Shown: one piece after another, positions 15,838 to 24,819 of the stretch
How positions within the stretch are numbered: position 1 is the stretch's first letter
How the letters are laid out: each line of letters starts with the position of its first letter
Source: Fusobacterium_C necrophorum
Lineage (GTDB): Bacteria > Fusobacteriota > Fusobacteriia > Fusobacteriales > Fusobacteriaceae
Strand: one strand, 5' to 3'
Assembly: GCF_900104395.1 (NCBI RefSeq)
Contig: NZ_FMXX01000026.1
Length of the DNA stretch: 39,250 nucleotides
The notes under the pieces: model-generated
Seen by the model: the letters and a program-made list of their open reading frames with translations, nothing else
The model's database searches: none
Told to the model about the DNA's origin: nothing
Position numbers and translations under genes: made by a program

Positions 15838-16983
15838 ATGGTTAAAAGGAAGGATATAGTGTTCACCGGTTTTGCATTGTTTGCGATGTTATTTGGAGCG
15901 GGAAATTTAATTTTTCCTCCGATGTTAGGGCATAATTTGGGAAGCTCTTGGGGAATTGCCGCTTTAGGATTTATCGTAACAGGAGTTGGATTTCCACTCT
16001 TGGGTCTTATTGCAGCGGTTCATACAGGACCGGCATTGGACGATTTTGCAAAAAGAGTTTCTCCTCTCTTTGCAAAAAGCTATATTATTGTTTTGATTTT
16101 AACAATCGGTTTCTTTTTAGCGATGCCGAGAACGGGAGCGACTGCTTATGAGATGACTCTACAAAATGCAGGAGATACGAATCCCATTCATAAATATATT
16201 TTTTTGGCATCTTATTTTATCATTACTTGGATGTTCAGTTTACGAGCCAATAAGGTGGTGGAAAGAATTGGAAGTATTTTAACTCCGGTTTTATTGATTA
16301 TTTTGGCAGTTATTATGTATCAAGGAATTTTTCATCCGTTTACGGTGCCAAAAACAATGCTGTTGGAAGAAGCACCTTTTAAAACAGGTTTTATTCAAGG
16401 CTATCAAACAATGGATACCTTAGCTACCATTGTATATTCTGCCGTTATCATGAAATCCATCCGTCATGGACGTAATTTGACTCAGGAAGAAGAAAGTTCT
16501 TTTCTATGGAAATCCAGTTTTATTGCTGTCGGATTATTAGCCTGTGTATATGGAGCTTTAACATATATCGGGGCTACTTTTAGCGGTGTTTCTACGATCG
16601 GAAATACAGATTTATTATCTAAAATTGTAAGAGAGTTATTGGGAGAATTTGGGAATATCGTTCTGGGATTGGCAGTTGCCGGAGCCTGTTTGACGACGGC
16701 TATTGGATTGGTTGCAACAGTGGGAGATTATTTTGAAAAGATCTTACCTTTTTCTTATAAAACAATCGTAACTATCACTTGCATTGCCGGATTTTTATTT
16801 TCTAATTTTGGAGTACAAACGATTATACAGGTAGCCATTCCTATTTTAGTGGTACTGTATCCCATCAGTATGGTTCTTATTTTCTTGAATTTATTGCAAA
16901 AATATATGAAAAATGATGTAATCTACAGAGTTATTATGCTTTTGACAACACTTTTTGGATTATATCAAGGATATTCTTTATAG
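15838..16983 (+). CDS. brnQ: Branched-chain amino acid transporter BrnQ (short form)
   Basis: A cation-coupled carrier of Leu/Ile/Val of the LIVCS family, 381 residues. The N-terminal signature FALFAMLFGAGNLIFPPMLG is followed by PRTGATAYE and AGACLTTAIGLVATVGDYF. It is about 40 residues shorter at the C-terminus than its neighbour, stopping after the hydrophobic LTTLFGLYQGYSL, so it may lack the last one or two spans. The ATG at 15838 is taken; an in-frame GTG at 15826 is possible. It shares strong identity with the second copy two genes downstream, a likely tandem duplication. Confidence 0.93.
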   Translation: MVKRKDIVFTGFALFAMLFGAGNLIFPPMLGHNLGSSWGIAALGFIVTGVGFPLLGLIAAVHTGPALDDFAKRVSPLFAKSYIIVLILTIGFFLAMPRTGATAYEMTLQNAGDTNPIHKYIFLASYFIITWMFSLRANKVVERIGSILTPVLLIILAVIMYQGIFHPFTVPKTMLLEEAPFKTGFIQGYQTMDTLATIVYSAVIMKSIRHGRNLTQEEESSFLWKSSFIAVGLLACVYGALTYIGATFSGVSTIGNTDLLSKIVRELLGEFGNIVLGLAVAGACLTTAIGLVATVGDYFEKILPFSYKTIVTITCIAGFLFSNFGVQTIIQVAIPILVVLYPISMVLIFLNLLQKYMKNDVIYRVIMLLTTLFGLYQGYSL

Positions 16984-17003
16984 AAAGATAGGAGGATTAA
17001 ACT

Positions 17004-17369
17004 ATGGAAACATTGTTAATTTGGTATCCAAAATGCGGTACTTGTCGAAATGCTAAAAAGTGGCTGGATGAGCACGGAATTGTTGTAGAGACTCGACATA
17101 TTGTAGAAGAAAATCCAAGTAAAGAGGAATTAAAACAATTTTGGGAATGGAGTTCTTTGCCTTTAAAACGGTTTTTTAATACCAGTGGGATGTTATATCG
17201 AGAATTAGGTTTAAAAGATAAAATACAAGAAATGTCGGAAGAGGAGATGTTATCTTTATTGTCAAGCAATGGAATGTTGGTAAAACGACCCATTCTTGTA
17301 CAAAAAGATAAGGTGTTAGTTGGATTTAAGCAAGAAGAGTGGCAGAAATTTTTTAACATGGAAAAATAG
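17004..17369 (+). CDS. ArsC/Spx-family thioredoxin-fold protein
   Basis: A 121-residue protein of the ArsC/Spx/YffB superfamily. It has the redox pair C-G-T-C in YPKCGTCRNAKKWLDEHG and the family Arg-Pro segment LVKRPILV. Homologues are often labelled arsenate reductase, but no arsenic genes are near, so that label is unsafe. Spx-type control of redox stress or a plain thiol reductase are equally possible. It is sandwiched between the two brnQ genes, 20 bases after the first and 18 bases before the second, with GGAGG before its ATG. The link to amino-acid import is unexplained. Confidence 0.85.
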   Translation: METLLIWYPKCGTCRNAKKWLDEHGIVVETRHIVEENPSKEELKQFWEWSSLPLKRFFNTSGMLYRELGLKDKIQEMSEEEMLSLLSSNGMLVKRPILVQKDKVLVGFKQEEWQKFFNMEK

Positions 17370-17387
17370 AGCTTGCAGGGGGGGACT

Positions 17388-18653
17388 ATGTATAGTTGGA
17401 AAAATGTGGTATTAAAGGGATTTGCATTGTTTGCAATGTTATTTGGGGCAGGAAATTTGATTTTTCCTCCCATGTTGGGAAAAACTTTAGCAGATTCCTG
17501 GGCGATTGGAACCATGGGATTTATTTTAACAGGGGTAGGATTTCCACTGCTGGGAATTCTGTCTACTTCTTTATCCGGAAAAAAAGATATTGAGGAATTT
17601 GCGAATAAAGTCAGTCCTTGGTTTGCCAAACTCTTTTTTATTGCTTTGATTTTGGCAATCGGACCTTTGTTAGCAATTCCCAGAACGGGAGCGACTGCTT
17701 ATGAAATTACTTTTTTACATGCAGGATTAAGTTCTTCTCTTTATAAATACATATATTTAATTCTCTATTTCGGAATTACCTTATTATTTTCTTTGAAAGC
17801 TAATAAGGTGGTTGACAGAATCGGAAGTATTTTAACCCCTGTTTTACTGATTATGCTTTTTATTATCATCGTGAAGGGAGTTAGTTCTCCTTTGGGAATT
17901 CCTGTGACCGGAACTATATTAACCCCTTTTAAGAATGGTTTTGTAGAAGGGTATCAGACAATGGATACTTTAGCATCCATCGTATTTGCCGGAGTGATTT
18001 TAAAATCAATTCGTGGTGATAAAGACTTATCCCCTAAGCAAGAATTTTCTTTTTTGGTTCAAGTAAGTATCATTGCATGTTTAGGTCTATCCATTGTCTA
18101 TGGAGGACTTTCTTTCATCGGAGCATCAGTAAGCGGTATGGGAAGTGAACTGGGAAAAACAGAGCTGTTGGTAAGTTTAACAACGACTCTTTTAGGAAAA
18201 GCGGGATATGCGATTTTAGGAATTTGTGTGGCCGGAGCCTGCTTGACAACAGCCATTGGATTGGTAGCAACTGTTGCGGATTATTTCAGTAAGATTTCTT
18301 CTCTGTCTTATGAAAAATTGGCGGTGCTTACTACCATAATCAGTTTCATCTTTGCTTGTTTTGGAGTAGATATGATTGTAAAAATTTCAGTACCTATCTT
18401 GGTATTCCTATATCCTCTAGCTATGGCTTTGATTCTATTAAATGTATTTAAAATTCAAAATCATGCTATTTTCAAAGGAGCTTGTTTTGGAGCCGGAATC
18501 ATCAGTTTTTATGAAATGTTAGGAGTATTGGGGTTACAAAGTGAAGCACTTTCTACTATCTATGGAGTGCTGCCATTTTCTTCTTTAGGATTTGCTTGGC
18601 TGATTCCGGCAATATTAGGAGGAGTTTTATTTCGTTTTGTGAAAAAGGATTAA
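17388..18653 (+). CDS. brnQ: Branched-chain amino acid transporter BrnQ (full-length form)
   Basis: A 421-residue LIVCS-family carrier with 12 predicted spans. It shares with its upstream copy GFALFAMLFGAGNLIFPPML, PRTGATAYE, KANKVVDRIGSILTPVLLI and AGACLTTAIGLVATVADYF. It keeps the C-terminal spans missing from the first copy (LGFAWLIPAILGGVLF). The start is at ATG 17388 behind a G-rich ribosome site (AGGGGGGGA). A perfect-palindrome terminator follows, so it ends the brnQ transcript. Confidence 0.95.
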   Translation: MYSWKNVVLKGFALFAMLFGAGNLIFPPMLGKTLADSWAIGTMGFILTGVGFPLLGILSTSLSGKKDIEEFANKVSPWFAKLFFIALILAIGPLLAIPRTGATAYEITFLHAGLSSSLYKYIYLILYFGITLLFSLKANKVVDRIGSILTPVLLIMLFIIIVKGVSSPLGIPVTGTILTPFKNGFVEGYQTMDTLASIVFAGVILKSIRGDKDLSPKQEFSFLVQVSIIACLGLSIVYGGLSFIGASVSGMGSELGKTELLVSLTTTLLGKAGYAILGICVAGACLTTAIGLVATVADYFSKISSLSYEKLAVLTTIISFIFACFGVDMIVKISVPILVFLYPLAMALILLNVFKIQNHAIFKGACFGAGIISFYEMLGVLGLQSEALSTIYGVLPFSSLGFAWLIPAILGGVLFRFVKKD

Positions 18654-18693
18654 AAGTTCTTTACTTCTTTCCATTTTTATGATAAAACATAAG

Positions 18694-18724
18694 GGTAACA
18701 CTATATATAGTGTTACCTTTTTTT
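18694..18724 (+). terminator. Intrinsic terminator after brnQ
   Basis: A perfect 24-base palindrome, GGTAACACTATA/TATAGTGTTACC (18694-18717), is followed by seven Ts. Confidence 0.9.
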
Positions 18725-18763
18725 AAAATCAAAAAAACAAACAAGATATAGGGGGAATAAGAC

Positions 18764-18970
18764 ATGATTCGAGTATACGGAAAGGAAGACTGTGCAAAGT
18801 GTAAAAATTTAAAAATGATTTTAGAGGGAAAAGAATTGGAATTTGAGTATGTCGAAGACAAGAAACAGTTAATGATGATAGCAAGCAAGGCAAGAATTAT
18901 GTCGGCTCCGGTTGTGGAATATCAAGAAAAAGTGTATAGTATGGATGATTTTTTAAGGGTGATTGCATGA
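18764..18970 (+). CDS. Glutaredoxin-like protein (NrdH-like)
   Basis: A 68-residue thioredoxin-fold electron donor with the active-site pair C-A-K-C in YGKEDCAKCKNLK and the cis-Pro loop SAPVVEY. It overlaps the nrdA start by four bases, so the two are translationally coupled. This argues that it is the dedicated reductant of the ribonucleotide reductase. NrdH-type donors are best known with class Ib enzymes, while the adjacent reductase looks like class Ia. Its ribosome site is a G-rich AGGGGGAA. Confidence 0.9.
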   Translation: MIRVYGKEDCAKCKNLKMILEGKELEFEYVEDKKQLMMIASKARIMSAPVVEYQEKVYSMDDFLRVIA

Positions 18971-21225
18971 AATTAGAAAAAAGAAAAGTCATCAATCGGG
19001 ATGGAATCGTCGAAGAGTTGGACATTGAAAAGATTCGAGAGAAACTACTTCGAGCCTGTGCCGGTCTGGAAGTAAATATGGTAGAACTGGAAAGTAAAAT
19101 TGAATCGATTTATGAAGAAAATATTACAACCAAGAAAATTCAAGAATCTTTAATCAATTCGGCGGTGAGTATGACCAGTTTTGAGGAAAGTGATTGGGCG
19201 GAGGTAGCTGGGCGTCTGTTAATGATGGAAGCGGAGCGGGAAGTTTATCATAGTCGAGGTTTTTCTTACGGGAATTTAGAGAAAACAATTTCTTTGATGT
19301 TATCCTATGGATTATACGATACGAGGCTTTCAATTTATACTGAACAGGAAATATATGAGTTAAATCAAGCGATAGTTCCGGAAAGAGATATGGTTTATGA
19401 TTATGCGGGAGCAAGTATGTTTGTGCATCGCTATCTATTGAAATATAATGGAAAAACTCACGAATTGCCACAAGAAGTATTTATGGTGATTGCTATGTTG
19501 CTCTCCATTCATGAACAGGACAGAGTAAAGGTGGCAAAGGAAATTTATGAGGGATTGTCCTTGCGAAAAATTTCTTTGGCAACGCCCATTTTGGCTAATT
19601 TAAGAATTCCAAAAGGAAATTTATCTTCCTGTTTCATTACCGCCATAGACGACAATATTGAATCTATTTTTTACAATGTGGATTCGATTGCCAAGATTAG
19701 TAAAAATGGCGGAGGAGTGGGAGTTAATATTTCTCGAATTCGTGCGAAAGGCTCTATGGTAAACGGATACTATAATGCAAGTGGGGGTGTTGTCCCTTGG
19801 ATCCGTATTTTGAATGACACGGCAGTAGCGGTCAATCAGCAGGGAAGAAGAGCCGGAGCAGTGACAGTGGCAATCGACTCTTGGCATTTGGATATGGAAA
19901 GTTTCTTGGAATTACAAACAGAAAACGGAGATCAAAGGGGAAAGGCCTATGATATTTATCCTCAAGTAGTTGTTTCCAATTTATTTATGGAAAGAGTGAA
20001 ATCCGGAGAGGATTGGACTTTAGTAGACCCTTATGAAATTCGAAAATTATACGGAGTGGAACTTTGTGAATTGTATGGAGCAAAGTTTGAAGAAGTGTAT
20101 GAGCGAGTAGAACGAGAAGAGAAAATTCAATTGAAAAAGAAAATGAAAGCAAGAGACTTATTCAAGGCAATGATGAAATCTCAACTGGAAACAGGAATGC
20201 CCTATATTTTCTTCAAAGACAGAGCCAATGAACGAAACCATAATTCTCATGAAGGAATGATAGGGAATGGAAATTTATGTATGGAAAGTTTTTCCAATTT
20301 TTCTCCAAGTAAAAATTTTCAAGAAGAAGTGTTAGGGAATCAAGCGATTCGAAGAAAAGAAATGGGAGAAATTCACACTTGCAATCTGCTGTCTTTAAAC
20401 TTGGCAGAAATAACAGAGGAAGAACTCGAAAAATATACCGGCCTAGCGGTAAGGGCTTTGGATAACACGATTGATTTGACAGTGACGCCTTTGGCAGAGT
20501 CCAACAAGCATAATGAAAAATACAGAACTGTTGGAGTCGGAGCTATGGGACTTGCGGATTACTTGGCAAGAGAATATATGATTTATGAAGACTCGGAAGA
20601 GGAAATCAGTCAGCTTTTTGAAAAGATTGCAGCCTATGCTTTAAAAGCTTCCGCTTTTTTGGCGAAAGACAGAGGACAATATCCTGCTTTTTCCGGTTCG
20701 AAATGGTCACAAGGAATTTTCTTTGGAAAAACACAGGAATGGTATGAAAAACATTCCAAATATGCAGAGTTATGGAAGGAAGTATTTTATCTAGTCGATC
20801 AATATGGACTTAGAAACGGAGAATTGACAGCCATTGCTCCTAATACTTCGACTTCTTTATTGATGGGAGCGACAGCTTCTATTGTTCCTACTTTTTCCAG
20901 ATTTTTTATTGAAAAAAATCAAAGCGGGGCAACTCCCAGAGTTGTAAAATATTTAAAAGATAGAGCTTGGTTCTATCCGGAATTTAAAAACGTAGACCCA
21001 AAGACCTATGTAAAAATTACTTCTAAAATAGGGCAATGGACGACACAGGGAGTTTCTATGGAACTTTTATTCGACTTAAATAAAAATGTGAGGGCAAAAG
21101 ATATTTATGATACCTTAGTCACTGCTTGGGAAACAGGCTGCAAATCGGTATATTACGTGAGAACAATTCAGAAAAATACAAATATTATCAATGAAAAAGA
21201 GGAGTGTGAAAGCTGCAGTGGATAG
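18967..21225 (+). CDS. nrdA: Ribonucleoside-diphosphate reductase, alpha subunit (class Ia-like)
   Basis: A 752-residue catalytic subunit reducing NDPs to dNDPs. An N-terminal ATP-cone (VINRDGIVEELDIEKIREKL, about residues 6-95) gives allosteric activity control, which class Ib NrdE normally lacks. Catalytic elements visible are the first redox Cys in NLSSCFITA, the loop ISKNGGGVGVNISRIRA, the radical segment GNGNLCMESF and the second redox Cys in IHTCNLLSLNL. The C-terminal CESCSG is the swinging thiol pair that exchanges with glutaredoxin. It lies between the glutaredoxin and nrdB genes with overlaps on both sides, a single operon. Overall length matches NrdA. Confidence 0.96.
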   Translation: MKLEKRKVINRDGIVEELDIEKIREKLLRACAGLEVNMVELESKIESIYEENITTKKIQESLINSAVSMTSFEESDWAEVAGRLLMMEAEREVYHSRGFSYGNLEKTISLMLSYGLYDTRLSIYTEQEIYELNQAIVPERDMVYDYAGASMFVHRYLLKYNGKTHELPQEVFMVIAMLLSIHEQDRVKVAKEIYEGLSLRKISLATPILANLRIPKGNLSSCFITAIDDNIESIFYNVDSIAKISKNGGGVGVNISRIRAKGSMVNGYYNASGGVVPWIRILNDTAVAVNQQGRRAGAVTVAIDSWHLDMESFLELQTENGDQRGKAYDIYPQVVVSNLFMERVKSGEDWTLVDPYEIRKLYGVELCELYGAKFEEVYERVEREEKIQLKKKMKARDLFKAMMKSQLETGMPYIFFKDRANERNHNSHEGMIGNGNLCMESFSNFSPSKNFQEEVLGNQAIRRKEMGEIHTCNLLSLNLAEITEEELEKYTGLAVRALDNTIDLTVTPLAESNKHNEKYRTVGVGAMGLADYLAREYMIYEDSEEEISQLFEKIAAYALKASAFLAKDRGQYPAFSGSKWSQGIFFGKTQEWYEKHSKYAELWKEVFYLVDQYGLRNGELTAIAPNTSTSLLMGATASIVPTFSRFFIEKNQSGATPRVVKYLKDRAWFYPEFKNVDPKTYVKITSKIGQWTTQGVSMELLFDLNKNVRAKDIYDTLVTAWETGCKSVYYVRTIQKNTNIINEKEECESCSG

Positions 21226-22252
21226 GAAACGATTATTCAATCCGGAAGGAAATGATAGTTTATTGGAGAGAAAAATTATCAAAGGAAATTCTACGAATTT
21301 ATTCAATTTAAACAATGTAAAATTTTCTTGGGCAACACAACTCTACCGAACAATGATGGCAAATTTTTGGATTCCGGAAAAAGTGGATTTGACACAAGAT
21401 AAAAACGATTATGAAAATTTAACGGTACCGGAGAGAGAAGCCTATGATGGAATTTTATCTTTTTTAATTTTTTTAGATAGTATTCAAACTAATAACTTGC
21501 CTAATATTTCGGATTATATCACGGCACCGGAGGTCAATTTATTATTGTCCATTCAAACTTTTCAGGAAGCAATTCATTCCCAGTCGTATCAATATATCAT
21601 CGAATCTATTTTGCCAAAAGAAAGTAGGGACTTGATTTATGACAAGTGGAGAGATGATAAGGTGCTTTTTGAAAGAAATCGCTTTATTGCACAAATATAT
21701 CAGGATTTTATTGAAGAGGCAAGTGATCAAAACTTTGCTAAGGTATTGATTGCAAATTATTTGTTGGAATCTTTGTATTTCTACAATGGATTTAATTTCT
21801 TTTATCTATTGGCAAGTCGAAACAAAATGGTGGGAACTTCGGATGTGATTCGTCTGATCAATCGAGATGAACTTTCTCATGTGGTTCTATTTCAAAAAAT
21901 CATTCGAGAAATTAAGGCGGAGAATCATAATTTTTTTGAGGAAGAAAAAATTCGGGCTATGTTTCGGACCGCTGTAGAACAAGAAATTTTATGGACAGAA
22001 CACATTATTGGAAATCGGATTCTGGGAATTACGACAGAGACAACGGAAGCCTATACCAAATGGTTGGCAAATGAAAGACTGCGAACGATTGGTTTAGCAC
22101 CAATGTATGAGGAATTTACAAAAAATCCATATAAGCATCTGGAGAGATTTGCGGATACGGAGGGGGACGGAAATGTAAAATCGAACTTTTTTGAAGGAAC
22201 TGTCACCAGCTATAATATGAGTTCTTCCATTGACGGTTGGGATGAATTTTAA
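21218..22252 (+). CDS. nrdB: Ribonucleoside-diphosphate reductase, beta subunit
   Basis: A 344-residue ferritin-like subunit that houses the dimetal centre and tyrosyl radical. Counting from the GTG at 21218, the metal ligands are D87 (FLDSIQ), E117 and H120 (FQEAIHSQSY), E184 (LLESLYFY), and E218 and H221 (RDELSH). The radical Tyr is Y124, seven residues after E117 as in E. coli. All are present, so it is a standard tyrosyl-radical type. GTG 21218 gives the usual DRKRLFNPEGND opening and overlaps the nrdA stop; an ATG at 21191 in the same frame is an alternative start deeper within nrdA. Confidence 0.95.
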   Translation: MDRKRLFNPEGNDSLLERKIIKGNSTNLFNLNNVKFSWATQLYRTMMANFWIPEKVDLTQDKNDYENLTVPEREAYDGILSFLIFLDSIQTNNLPNISDYITAPEVNLLLSIQTFQEAIHSQSYQYIIESILPKESRDLIYDKWRDDKVLFERNRFIAQIYQDFIEEASDQNFAKVLIANYLLESLYFYNGFNFFYLLASRNKMVGTSDVIRLINRDELSHVVLFQKIIREIKAENHNFFEEEKIRAMFRTAVEQEILWTEHIIGNRILGITTETTEAYTKWLANERLRTIGLAPMYEEFTKNPYKHLERFADTEGDGNVKSNFFEGTVTSYNMSSSIDGWDEF

Positions 22253-22288
22253 AATTTGTTACTATGCTAAAGAAAATGGGGAGAAAAT

Positions 22289-22591
22289 ATGAAAATTATA
22301 ATAGAAGAAAAAGTGAAAAAATATATGGAAAAAAATCAAATTTCAGCTCTTGTCATCGAAATGACGCCGGTGGGCTGTTCCTGTGTAGGAATTCACAAGC
22401 ATGCGGAACCCAGCTATCTTGAGAAAGATAGAATAGAGGAGTATCAAAATACGAAAACACATGTCCAATATTTATTGGAAAAAAATCTTGTTTTTATCGA
22501 AAAAACATTGCTTCCCTGCGAGGAAATCGTTGTTTTGGGAACCCATAATCCTTTTAATAAGAAGATATATCTGCACTGTGAAATAAAATAA
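22289..22591 (+). CDS. Small cysteine protein, HesB/CC-Se-motif-like
   Basis: A 100-residue protein of unknown function. It opens with a HesB/IscA-like MKIIIEEKVKKYMEKNQ and carries MTPVGCSCVGIHKH, then a later Cys in TLLPCEEIVV and a C-terminal LHCEIK. The arrangement resembles the family named CC/Se motif (seleno)protein, but this copy uses plain Cys codons throughout. It follows nrdB by 36 bases with a GGGGAG ribosome site and so may share its transcript. A role in handling metal or thiols for the reductase is possible but unproven. Confidence 0.75.
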   Translation: MKIIIEEKVKKYMEKNQISALVIEMTPVGCSCVGIHKHAEPSYLEKDRIEEYQNTKTHVQYLLEKNLVFIEKTLLPCEEIVVLGTHNPFNKKIYLHCEIK

Positions 22592-22612
22592 CTGTAAAAA
22601 TATATAAAAATA

Positions 22613-22641
22613 TGGACAAATATACTAAAAAGAGATAGAAT
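22613..22641 (+). promoter_or_regulatory. Sigma-70-type promoter of glpQ
   Basis: TGGACA (22613-22618), a 17-base spacer and TAGAAT (22636-22641), about 45 bases before the glpQ start. Confidence 0.7.
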
Positions 22642-22684
22642 ACATGTAAAGTAATACAAAAAACAAATTTTGAGGAGGAAGTTT

Positions 22685-23764
22685 ATGAACATGAAGAAAG
22701 TTTTAGTATTAGCTTCCGTATTATTCAGTATGAGTGCTTATGCGGAAACAATGGAGGCAAACGGGATGCATAACAAATTAATTATTGCTCATAGAGGGGC
22801 AAGCGGATATTTACCGGAACATACTCTGGAATCCAAAGCTTTGGCATTTGCACAAGGTGCAGACTACTTAGAACAAGATTTGGCCATGTCAAAAGATGGA
22901 AGATTGATTGTGATTCATGACCACTTTTTAGACGGATTGACAGATGTTGCCAAAAAATTTCCGGATAGAAAAAGAGAAGATGGACGATATTATGTGATTG
23001 ATTTTACTTGGGATGAGCTACAAACTTTAGAAATGACAGAAAATTTCAGTACAGAAAATGGAGTACAAAAACAAGTATATCCAGGAAGATTTCCGCTATG
23101 GGCTTCTCATTTCAGACTTCATACCTTTGAAGATGAAATTGAATTTATTCAAGGTTTGGAAAAATCAACAGGGAAAAAGGTTGGAATTTATCCGGAAATT
23201 AAAGCACCGTGGTTTCATCATCAAAACGGAAAAGATATTGCCAAGGCAACATTGGAGGTTTTGAAGAAATACGGATATACGAAAAAAACAGATTTGGTAT
23301 ATTTGCAAACCTTCGATTATAATGAATTGAAACGAATTAAAACAGAATTGATGCCGGCAATGAATATGGATGTAAAGTTGGTACAATTGATTGCTTACAC
23401 AGATTGGCATGAAACAGAAGAAAAAGGAAAAGATGGAAAATGGATCAATTATGACTATGATTGGATGTTTAAAAAAGGAGCCATGAAAGAAATTGCAAAA
23501 TATGCAGACGGCGTTGGTCCGGGGTGGTACATGTTAATAGATGAAAAGACTTCTACTTTAGGAAATTTAAAATATACAGATATGGTAGAAGACATTCAAA
23601 CAACAAAGATGGAAAATCATCCATATACTATTCGTAAAGATGCATTACCTAAATTTGTAAAAAATATTGATGAAATGTATGATGCCTTATTAAATAAATC
23701 AGGAGCTACCGGATTATTTACTGATTTTCCTGATTTGGGAGTAAAATTTGTAGAAGCAAAATAA
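22685..23764 (+). CDS. glpQ: Secreted glycerophosphodiester phosphodiesterase
   Basis: A 359-residue enzyme splitting glycerophosphodiesters to glycerol-3-phosphate and an alcohol. An N-terminal signal peptide (MNMKKVLVLASVLFSMSAYA) with a signal peptidase I site after AYA places it in the periplasm or at the surface. The GDPD barrel begins with the catalytic LIIAHRGASGYLPEHT and continues with DYLEQDLAMSKDG and VIHDHFLD. It resembles E. coli GlpQ and Haemophilus protein D. The start is at ATG 22685 behind GAGGAGGA. It is a single-gene unit with its own promoter and terminator. Confidence 0.95.
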   Translation: MNMKKVLVLASVLFSMSAYAETMEANGMHNKLIIAHRGASGYLPEHTLESKALAFAQGADYLEQDLAMSKDGRLIVIHDHFLDGLTDVAKKFPDRKREDGRYYVIDFTWDELQTLEMTENFSTENGVQKQVYPGRFPLWASHFRLHTFEDEIEFIQGLEKSTGKKVGIYPEIKAPWFHHQNGKDIAKATLEVLKKYGYTKKTDLVYLQTFDYNELKRIKTELMPAMNMDVKLVQLIAYTDWHETEEKGKDGKWINYDYDWMFKKGAMKEIAKYADGVGPGWYMLIDEKTSTLGNLKYTDMVEDIQTTKMENHPYTIRKDALPKFVKNIDEMYDALLNKSGATGLFTDFPDLGVKFVEAK

Positions 23765-23774
23765 TCATAATATG

Positions 23775-23802
23775 AAAAGGAGAGATAACTTCTCTCCTTT
23801 TT
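23775..23802. terminator. Terminator between glpQ and the converging ohrR gene
   Basis: AAAAGGAGAGA (23775-23785) pairs with TCTCTCCTTTT (23791-23801). The A/T flanks allow it to act in both directions. Confidence 0.85.
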
Positions 23803-23805
23803 GCA

Positions 23806-24249
23806 TTATTTTTTATGAACCCAGGAGCTTTGTAACAAATGATGTAAGATATGATACAATTGTTTTGCTTCTTCAGGATTTATATTGACACAGGCACTAA
23901 CTGCCGCCGGAACTTTAACGGCCTCTTCCTTTAAAGCTTCTCCTTGACTTGTCAATTGAATCAGAACACTTCTTTCATCTTCTTTCGAACGTATTCGTCG
24001 AATCCATGATTTTTGTTCCATTTTTTTGAGCAAAGGAGTTAGAGTTCCGGAATCGAGATAAAGAGAATTCCCAAGCTCTTTTACCGAGATTTCTTTATGC
24101 TCCCATAAAACCATCATGGTAATATACTGTGTGTAGGTAAGATTCAAAGGTTCCAAATAAGGCTGATAGGCTCTTGTGATTTCCTTTGCTACGGCATATA
24201 AAGGAAAACATAATTGATTTTCTAATTTCAATACATCATATTTGTCCAT
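23806..24249 (-). CDS. ohrR: MarR-family regulator, OhrR type
   Basis: A 147-residue winged-helix repressor. The N-terminal DVLKLENQLCFPLYAVAKE contains the Cys that senses organic peroxides in OhrR proteins, and LTYTQYITMMVLWEHKEISV and the wing KEDERSVLIQLT are typical. The start was set to the ATG at 24249 behind GGGAG; a TTG two codons upstream is rejected. It lies downstream of glutathione peroxidase in the same minus-strand unit, so it probably regulates the peroxidase and itself through a TACAATT-type operator at 24965-25006. Confidence 0.87.
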   Translation of the reverse strand: MDKYDVLKLENQLCFPLYAVAKEITRAYQPYLEPLNLTYTQYITMMVLWEHKEISVKELGNSLYLDSGTLTPLLKKMEQKSWIRRIRSKEDERSVLIQLTSQGEALKEEAVKVPAAVSACVNINPEEAKQLYHILHHLLQSSWVHKK

Positions 24250-24269
24250 TGTCAACTCCCGTTTTTATT

Positions 24270-24818
24270 TTATGATAGCATAGATTTTATGATTTTGTCT
24301 ATTTCTGAAATATCGCTTGTCGGTTCAAATCTTTGAAGAACCTGTCCATTTCTGTCGACTAAAAATTTTGTAAAATTCCATTTGATGCTAGCTTCTTTTT
24401 CAAAATTAGGATTTTCTTTTCGTAACATATTCTCTAAAATAGGTGTTAATTTATGTTTCGGATCAAAGCCTGCAAAGCCTTTTTCAGATTGTAAGTACTG
24501 AAATAACGGATGAGCAGTTTCTCCATTCACATCAACTTTAGAAAATTGAGGAAAAGAAACTCCGAAGTTTAAAGAACAAAAATTGGAAATTTCATGCTCA
24601 CTTCCCGGAGCTTGTTGTCCAAATTGGTTGCAAGGGAAGTCTAAGATCAGGAATCCCTGTCCCTGATATTTTTTATATAAAGCTTCCAATTCATTATATT
24701 GTGGTGTAAAACCGCAGGCTGTCGCCGTGTTTACAATTAAAAGAATGTTTCCTTGATATTGTTCCAAAGGAACGACTTTTCCTGTGATATCCTTTGCATT
24801 AAATTCATAAATTTTCAT
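24270..24818 (-). CDS. Glutathione peroxidase-family thiol peroxidase
   Basis: A 182-residue peroxidase of the GPx family (BtuE/GpxA-like). The peroxidatic Cys is C35 in NTATACGFTPQY, the tetrad Gln and Asn are in FPCNQFGQQ and WNFTKFLVD, and the resolving Cys may lie in SNFCSLNFG. Such non-seleno enzymes generally take electrons from thioredoxin. It is placed between a 37-residue membrane peptide and ohrR in one operon, consistent with defence against organic peroxides. GGAGAGG precedes the ATG. Confidence 0.94.
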   Translation of the reverse strand: MKIYEFNAKDITGKVVPLEQYQGNILLIVNTATACGFTPQYNELEALYKKYQGQGFLILDFPCNQFGQQAPGSEHEISNFCSLNFGVSFPQFSKVDVNGETAHPLFQYLQSEKGFAGFDPKHKLTPILENMLRKENPNFEKEASIKWNFTKFLVDRNGQVLQRFEPTSDISEIDKIIKSMLS

Positions 24819-24819
24819 C

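Noticed and set aside
17004..17369. Arsenate reductase as a firm call
   Set aside because: The fold and CxxC pair are shared by Spx and other thiol proteins, and no arsenic-resistance genes are nearby.
22289..22591. Selenoprotein in the CC/Se family
   Set aside because: The motif is encoded by ordinary Cys codons and no in-frame TGA is present.
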